This document shows positions 29,701 to 33,560 of a DNA stretch of 33,560 nt, piece by piece (the stretch's first letter is position 1; every line of letters begins with the position of its first letter). The stretch comes from an uncultured Eubacteriales bacterium (GTDB taxonomy: Bacteria > Bacillota > Clostridia > Monoglobales > Monoglobaceae). A program made the position numbers and the translations under genes. The stretch is from positions 1-33,560 of the forward strand of contig UQOT01000012.1 of assembly GCA_900542675.1 (NCBI GenBank), in the 5' to 3' direction. The notes below the pieces were generated by a model. The model had not been told where the DNA came from. It ran no database searches and worked only from the letters and a program-made list of their open reading frames with translations.

Positions 29701-30813
29701 ATGAGCGACAGAGATTTTATGAGGCGGGCTCTTGAGCTTGCCGCAAAGGGGCGCGGAGAGGTTAATCCAAACCCGATGGTCGGCGCGGTTATCGTACGGA
29801 ACGGACGGATAATCGGCGAGGGGTATCACGAGCGGTACGGAGGACTGCACGCGGAGCGCAACGCGATTGCCGACTGTTTAAAGCGCGGTGAGAGTGCAGA
29901 AGGCGCAACGATTTATGTCACACTTGAACCGTGCTGTCATTACGGTAAGACCCCGCCATGCACCGAGGCGATTATTGATAACAAAATAAGCAGAGTGGTA
30001 ATCGCATCTCCCGATCCAAATCCGAAGGTCGGCGGCAAGGGTGTAAAAATCTTGCGGAATAACGGTATAGAGGTTACGGAAAATGTATTGCGCGATGAGT
30101 GCGACCGTTTGAACGCGGTGTTTCTTCACTATATCACAACGGGTATGCCGTATGTTGTGATGAAGTACGCAATGACACTGGACGGAAAAATAGCCGCATA
30201 TACCGGTAAATCGCGATGGATATCAAGCGAGGCGTCGCGGGCGGATGCGCACATTCTGCGCGGCGGACTTGCGTCAATTATGGTAGGTGCTGGAACCGTT
30301 ATTTCAGACGACCCGCTGCTGACCTGCCGCACGGGCGGCGGAAAAAATCCAATTAGAATAGTATGCGATACGCATTTGAGGACTCCGCTTTCAGCTCAAA
30401 TTATAAAAACAGCGGATGAGACGAAAACGATAATCGCAACCTGCGAAAGTGATGAAAAGCGCATAGCCCCGTATTTTGAGCGTGGCTGTGAGGTGATACA
30501 CGTGCCTGAAAAAGACGGACGCACGGACATATCCGCACTGATGCGCGAGCTGGGGCGCAGAGGAATTGACAGCGTGCTGCTGGAGGGCGGTGCGGAGCTC
30601 AATTTTTCTGCGCTCAAAGCCGGGGTTGTCAGCCGCGTAAGGGCGTATGTTGCGCCTATGCTGCTCGGCGGAAGTAACGCTAAAAGCCCCGTCGGGGGAT
30701 TGGGGTTTGCCTCGCCCGATGAAGCGGTGAAAATTGTATCGCCGGAAGTAAAATTTTTAGGCGGTGATATTGTAATAGAAGGCGGTGTAGAGTATTGTTT
30801 ACGGGAATTATAG
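29701..30813 (+). CDS. ribD: bifunctional diaminohydroxyphosphoribosylaminopyrimidine deaminase / reductase
   Basis: This 370-residue enzyme does two consecutive steps of riboflavin synthesis. The deaminase domain (1-145) has the zinc site HAE (His50, Glu52) and PCCHYGKTPPC (Cys78, Cys87). The reductase domain (about 147-370) starts PYVVMKYAMTLDGKIA, has KSRWISSEASRADAH for NADPH and ends with the DSVLLEGGAELN region. The length is typical. GAGGTG lies upstream of the ATG. Its last 19 bases overlap ribE. Confidence 0.97.
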   Translation: MSDRDFMRRALELAAKGRGEVNPNPMVGAVIVRNGRIIGEGYHERYGGLHAERNAIADCLKRGESAEGATIYVTLEPCCHYGKTPPCTEAIIDNKISRVVIASPDPNPKVGGKGVKILRNNGIEVTENVLRDECDRLNAVFLHYITTGMPYVVMKYAMTLDGKIAAYTGKSRWISSEASRADAHILRGGLASIMVGAGTVISDDPLLTCRTGGGKNPIRIVCDTHLRTPLSAQIIKTADETKTIIATCESDEKRIAPYFERGCEVIHVPEKDGRTDISALMRELGRRGIDSVLLEGGAELNFSALKAGVVSRVRAYVAPMLLGGSNAKSPVGGLGFASPDEAVKIVSPEVKFLGGDIVIEGGVEYCLREL

Positions 30814-31424
30814 AAGAAGTCGGATTTTTAAAATCTCTAAGACGCAGCGGCGGCGGAGCGGTGATTGAGATAGACGCGAAATATGTGCTTTCCGATGTGA
30901 AAATCGGCGACAGCATAGCGGTAAACGGTTTGTGCCTTACCGTTACGGACTTCGGCACGGATTATTTCACCGCGGACATTATGCCCGAGAGCTTAAACCG
31001 TTCATCGCTCGGCAGTCTAATTTTCGGCGACAGGGTGAACCTTGAGCGGGCAATGGCGGCGGGCGGAAGGTTTGGCGGACATATCGTTTCGGGGCATATT
31101 GACGGCACGGGAAGGATAAGCAAAATCCGCCGCGATTCAAACGCGGTGTGGTATACGATAAATGCCGATAAAAAGATACTTAAATATGTCATCGAAAAAG
31201 GTTCGATAGCGATTGACGGCGTCAGTCTGACCGTTGCGGCTGTTTCGGGCACGAACTTCAGCGTATCGGTAATTCCGCACACTGCGGAAAATACTGCGCT
31301 GCCGTACAAGAAAACCGGCGATATTGTTAATCTTGAAAATGATTTAATAGGTAAATATATAGAAAAATTATTAAACGAGAAATCCGGTATAACGCGTGAA
31401 TTTCTCGCGCGGCACGGGATTTGA
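30795..31424 (+). CDS. ribE: riboflavin synthase alpha subunit
   Basis: This 209-residue enzyme dismutates two 6,7-dimethyl-8-ribityllumazine molecules to riboflavin. It begins MFTGIIEEVG, the invariant start, and has two similar beta-barrel halves, with VNGLCLTV and GHIVSGHIDGTG in the first and IDGVSLTV in the second. The start codon is TTG at 30795, inside ribD (overlap of 19 bases), fixed by the conserved N-terminus; AAGGCGGTG lies upstream. TTG and overlap suggest translational coupling that keeps its level below ribD. Confidence 0.96.
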   Translation: MFTGIIEEVGFLKSLRRSGGGAVIEIDAKYVLSDVKIGDSIAVNGLCLTVTDFGTDYFTADIMPESLNRSSLGSLIFGDRVNLERAMAAGGRFGGHIVSGHIDGTGRISKIRRDSNAVWYTINADKKILKYVIEKGSIAIDGVSLTVAAVSGTNFSVSVIPHTAENTALPYKKTGDIVNLENDLIGKYIEKLLNEKSGITREFLARHGI

Positions 31425-31440
31425 AAGGAGGCATAACAAA

Positions 31441-32631
31441 ATGAAATTCGCTGAAATAGAAGAGGTTTTAGCAGACCTCAGAGACGGGAAAATCGTAATG
31501 GTAACAGATGATGAAAACCGCGAGAACGAGGGCGACTTCATCTGCGCCGCGGAGGCAGCAACGACCGAAAATGTCAATTTTATGGCGGCTCGCGGTAAGG
31601 GGCTTATCTGTATGCCGATGAGTCGAGAGATATGCGAAAAACTGGAATTCCCGCAGATGGTGTCGGACAATACCGATAATCACGAGACGGCTTTTACAGT
31701 GTCAATTGACCATATAAGCACGACTACCGGTATATCCGCTGTAGAGCGCGGAGTGACGGCAAGGCATTGCGTAGACGAAAACTCAAAGCCCGAAGATTTT
31801 CGCAGACCGGGGCATATGTTTCCTCTGCTTGCAAAGGATAACGGGGTGCTTGAGCGCGCAGGGCATACCGAGGCGACGGTTGACCTGATGCGGCTGGCGG
31901 GACTTAAGCCCTGCGGGCTGTGCTGTGAAATTATGCGCGATGACGGAACTATGATGCGTTTGCCTGAGCTTATAAGTCTTGCTGAGGAGTGCGGCATCAA
32001 GCTGACGACAATCAAGGCGATTGCCGATTACCGCAAAAAGCACGATAATCTGGTGGAATGTGTAGCTGTGACAAATCTGCCGTCAAAATTCGGCACGTTT
32101 AAGGCTCACGGATATATTAACAAACTGAACGGTGAGCACCACGTTGCACTCGTGAAGGGTGATATCGGTGACGGAAATGACGTTCTGTGCCGAGTTCATT
32201 CCGAATGCCTTACCGGAGACGCGTTTGGCTCGCTGCGATGTGACTGCGGTCAGCAGCTTGCCGCGGCGATGACGCAGATTGAGAAGGAAGGGCGCGGAAT
32301 ACTCCTGTATATGCGGCAGGAGGGGCGCGGAATAGGGCTTATTAACAAGCTGCGTGCATATGAGCTTCAGGACGCGGGTATGGATACGCTCGACGCAAAT
32401 ATTGCGCTTGGATTTGACGGTGATTTGCGGGAGTATTTTATCGGGGCGCAGATACTTCGCGATCTCGGGGTAAAGTCGCTCAGGCTGCTGACAAATAATC
32501 CCGACAAGGTGTATCAGCTGTCGGACTTTGGTATGACGATTTCGGAGCGAGTGCCGATAATGATTCGCCCGACCGAGTATGATAAGGCTTATCTTGAAAC
32601 AAAAAAGACCCGTATGGGACATATACTTTAG
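31441..32631 (+). CDS. ribBA: bifunctional 3,4-dihydroxy-2-butanone-4-phosphate synthase / GTP cyclohydrolase II
   Basis: This 396-residue fused enzyme supplies both precursors of the lumazine. The N-terminal half is the DHBP synthase, with DDENRENEGDF (23-33), RPGHMFPL and AGHTEATVDL. The C-terminal half is GTP cyclohydrolase II, with the zinc site ECLTGDAFGSLRCDCG and the RQEGRGIGL catalytic loop. Both catalytic halves look complete. AAAGGAGG precedes ATG 31441; an in-frame upstream extension (to 31396) is rejected because it lacks a ribosome binding site. Confidence 0.97.
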   Translation: MKFAEIEEVLADLRDGKIVMVTDDENRENEGDFICAAEAATTENVNFMAARGKGLICMPMSREICEKLEFPQMVSDNTDNHETAFTVSIDHISTTTGISAVERGVTARHCVDENSKPEDFRRPGHMFPLLAKDNGVLERAGHTEATVDLMRLAGLKPCGLCCEIMRDDGTMMRLPELISLAEECGIKLTTIKAIADYRKKHDNLVECVAVTNLPSKFGTFKAHGYINKLNGEHHVALVKGDIGDGNDVLCRVHSECLTGDAFGSLRCDCGQQLAAAMTQIEKEGRGILLYMRQEGRGIGLINKLRAYELQDAGMDTLDANIALGFDGDLREYFIGAQILRDLGVKSLRLLTNNPDKVYQLSDFGMTISERVPIMIRPTEYDKAYLETKKTRMGHIL

Positions 32632-32662
32632 ACGGATACAAAATATATAAAGGAGAATTATT

Positions 32663-33130
32663 ATGAAAGTTTTTGAAGGAAAGTTGGTTTCTAAAAGGCA
32701 AGTGAAAATCGGTATTGTGGCGGCCAGATTTAACGAGTTTATCGTATCAAAGCTTTTAAGCGGCGCAGTTGACGGGCTTGTACGTCATAATGTTGAAGAG
32801 GATAATATCTGTGTCGCGTGGGTTCCCGGAGCATTTGAAATCCCCGTTGCGGCGTCAAAGATGGCAAACAGCGGAAAATACGACGCGGTAATTTGTCTGG
32901 GTGCGGTAATCCGCGGAAACACAAGCCACTATGACTATGTGTGCAATGAAGTTTCAAAGGGAATTGCGCAGGTGTCGCTATCAAGCGGAGTGCCTGTAAT
33001 GTTCGGCGTTCTCACGACCGAAAACATTGAGCAGGCAATAGAACGCGCCGGCACAAAGGCAGGCAACAAAGGCTACGAATGTGCCGAAGGCGCAATAGAG
33101 ATGATTAATTTGCTTAGTGAAATTGAATAA
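32663..33130 (+). CDS. ribH: 6,7-dimethyl-8-ribityllumazine synthase
   Basis: This 155-residue enzyme condenses the pyrimidine and butanone phosphate; it forms 60-mer capsids in many bacteria. Landmarks are IGIVAARFNEFIVSKLL, VPGAFEIPVAA (with the substrate-binding GAFE), CLGAVIRGNTSHYDYVCNE with the catalytic histidine, and FGVLTTENIEQAIERAGTK. AAGGAG lies upstream. It closes the rib operon. Confidence 0.97.
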   Translation: MKVFEGKLVSKRQVKIGIVAARFNEFIVSKLLSGAVDGLVRHNVEEDNICVAWVPGAFEIPVAASKMANSGKYDAVICLGAVIRGNTSHYDYVCNEVSKGIAQVSLSSGVPVMFGVLTTENIEQAIERAGTKAGNKGYECAEGAIEMINLLSEIE

Positions 33131-33175
33131 GTTCGCCTTATGGGCGGCAAAGAATATTATATGGAGTGAATGAAA

Positions 33176-33198
33176 GGGGCGCCCCTACGGGGCGCCTT
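33176..33198. terminator. hairpin between converging ribH and trxB-like genes
   Basis: GGCGCCCC (33178-33185) pairs perfectly with GGGGCGCC (33189-33196), three-base loop. The flanks are only moderately T-rich on either strand (TTGAGGTGTTT to the right; CCTTTCATT reading left), so termination could be bidirectional. A weaker CGCC/GGCG hairpin lies at 33134-33146. Confidence 0.6.
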
Positions 33199-33205
33199 GA
33201 GGTGT

Positions 33206-33560
33206 TTATTCTATATTTGTTGCGGCGACGGAGCCGTCGGCAGCGGCGGTGGTGAGCTGGCGCAGTGTTTTGGTGCGGCAGTCACCTGCCGCGTATATGC
33301 CGTCTATATTTGTTCGGCAGTCCTCACCTGCGATGATGTAGTTGTATTCATCGAGATTTACACCGCTGCCTTTTAAAAACGCGGTGTTCGGGACTTGTCC
33401 GACTGCGGCAAACAAGCCGCTTATGCTTAGTATTTCGCTTTCACCGCTTAATTTGTTTAAGATTTTAACTCCGCTGAGCATACCGTCGTCATCGGTTATA
33501 AGTTCGCTCGGCACAGAGTTTAAGACAAACTTTACATTTTTTGTGTTTTTAAGAAGCTCA
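33206..33560 (-). CDS. thioredoxin reductase-like flavoprotein, C-terminal part (runs off the window)
   Basis: The minus-strand frame enters from beyond the window end and stops at 33206. The visible part includes ELLKNTKNVKFVLNS, then GVKILNKLSGESEILSISG, AVGQVPNTAFLKG and the FAD-contacting end GIYAAGDCRTKTLRQLTTAA. The GIYAAGDC-RTK-LRQ-TA signature is that of thioredoxin reductase (TrxB) and close relatives; the redox CxxC lies in the missing part, so the alternative of an NADH:flavoredoxin-like relative is open. It converges on ribH. Confidence 0.88.
   Translation of the reverse strand, partial: ELLKNTKNVKFVLNSVPSELITDDDGMLSGVKILNKLSGESEILSISGLFAAVGQVPNTAFLKGSGVNLDEYNYIIAGEDCRTNIDGIYAAGDCRTKTLRQLTTAAADGSVAATNIE

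Overview
The window looks like a chromosomal segment of a low-to-mid GC Firmicute of class Clostridia, probably gut-associated. The evidence is the gene order rpmH-rnpA-yidD-yidC-khpB (the origin-proximal block of Gram-positive bacteria), strong AGGAGG-type ribosome binding sites, TTGACA-17-TATAAT promoters, U-tract terminators, an FMN riboswitch in front of ribD-ribE-ribBA-ribH, and Clostridia-type accessory families. There are no rRNA genes, CRISPR arrays or complete insertion sequences.

Layout. (1) 1-8123 is housekeeping: the ribosome / RNase P / membrane-insertase block, a cysteine-rich PF04071-type protein, argD-argF, an acetyltransferase, asparaginyl-tRNA synthetase and a TPR protein, nearly all in one direction with short gaps or overlaps. 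(2) 8149-8722 is a divergent pair, an XRE repressor and a small lipoprotein, separated by two identical-geometry palindromic operators. (3) 8840-9794 is rplM-rpsI with a promoter and a leader hairpin. (4) 9795-29068 is an AT-richer accessory region between rpsI and tRNA-Tyr. It opens with the broken C-terminus of a tyrosine recombinase and the broken N-terminus of a Mob/Pre-type relaxase, so it looks like a decayed mobile element. It holds a CsoR-controlled P1B metal ATPase; three intact and one broken SAM methyltransferase; a flavodoxin; a 1502-residue secreted protein ending in a ZinT-like metal-binding domain; an alpha/beta hydrolase; a small membrane protein; an L-2-amino-thiazoline-4-carboxylate-hydrolase-like protein; a TetR regulator; and a pair of fused permease-ATPase ABC proteins resembling the YbtP/YbtQ and IrtA/IrtB siderophore transporters. 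Pseudogenes of DUF4180, DUF2325, a methyltransferase and PnuC lie among them. (5) 29065-33130 is tRNA-Tyr, an XRE remnant, then the riboflavin operon. (6) The window ends inside a convergent thioredoxin-reductase-like gene.

How the genes may work together. The main unexplained structure is a 16-bp palindrome, GTTAG-N6-CTAAC, found four times in region 4: twice before the DUF2325 pseudogene/flavodoxin unit, once over the start of the methyltransferase operon at 20161, and once just before the ABC pair. Two of these three locations have a promoter whose -10 lies directly upstream of the palindrome, the geometry expected of a repressor. The neighbourhood (flavodoxin, ZinT-like protein, siderophore-type ABC pair, thiazoline-hydrolase-like enzyme, methyltransferases) suggests a metal-limitation regulon that handles a small metallophore-like molecule. 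That is inference. The TetR encoded inside the region has a different pair of palindromes (TAACA-N-TGTTA) at its own promoter, so the reader of the GTTAG sites is not settled.
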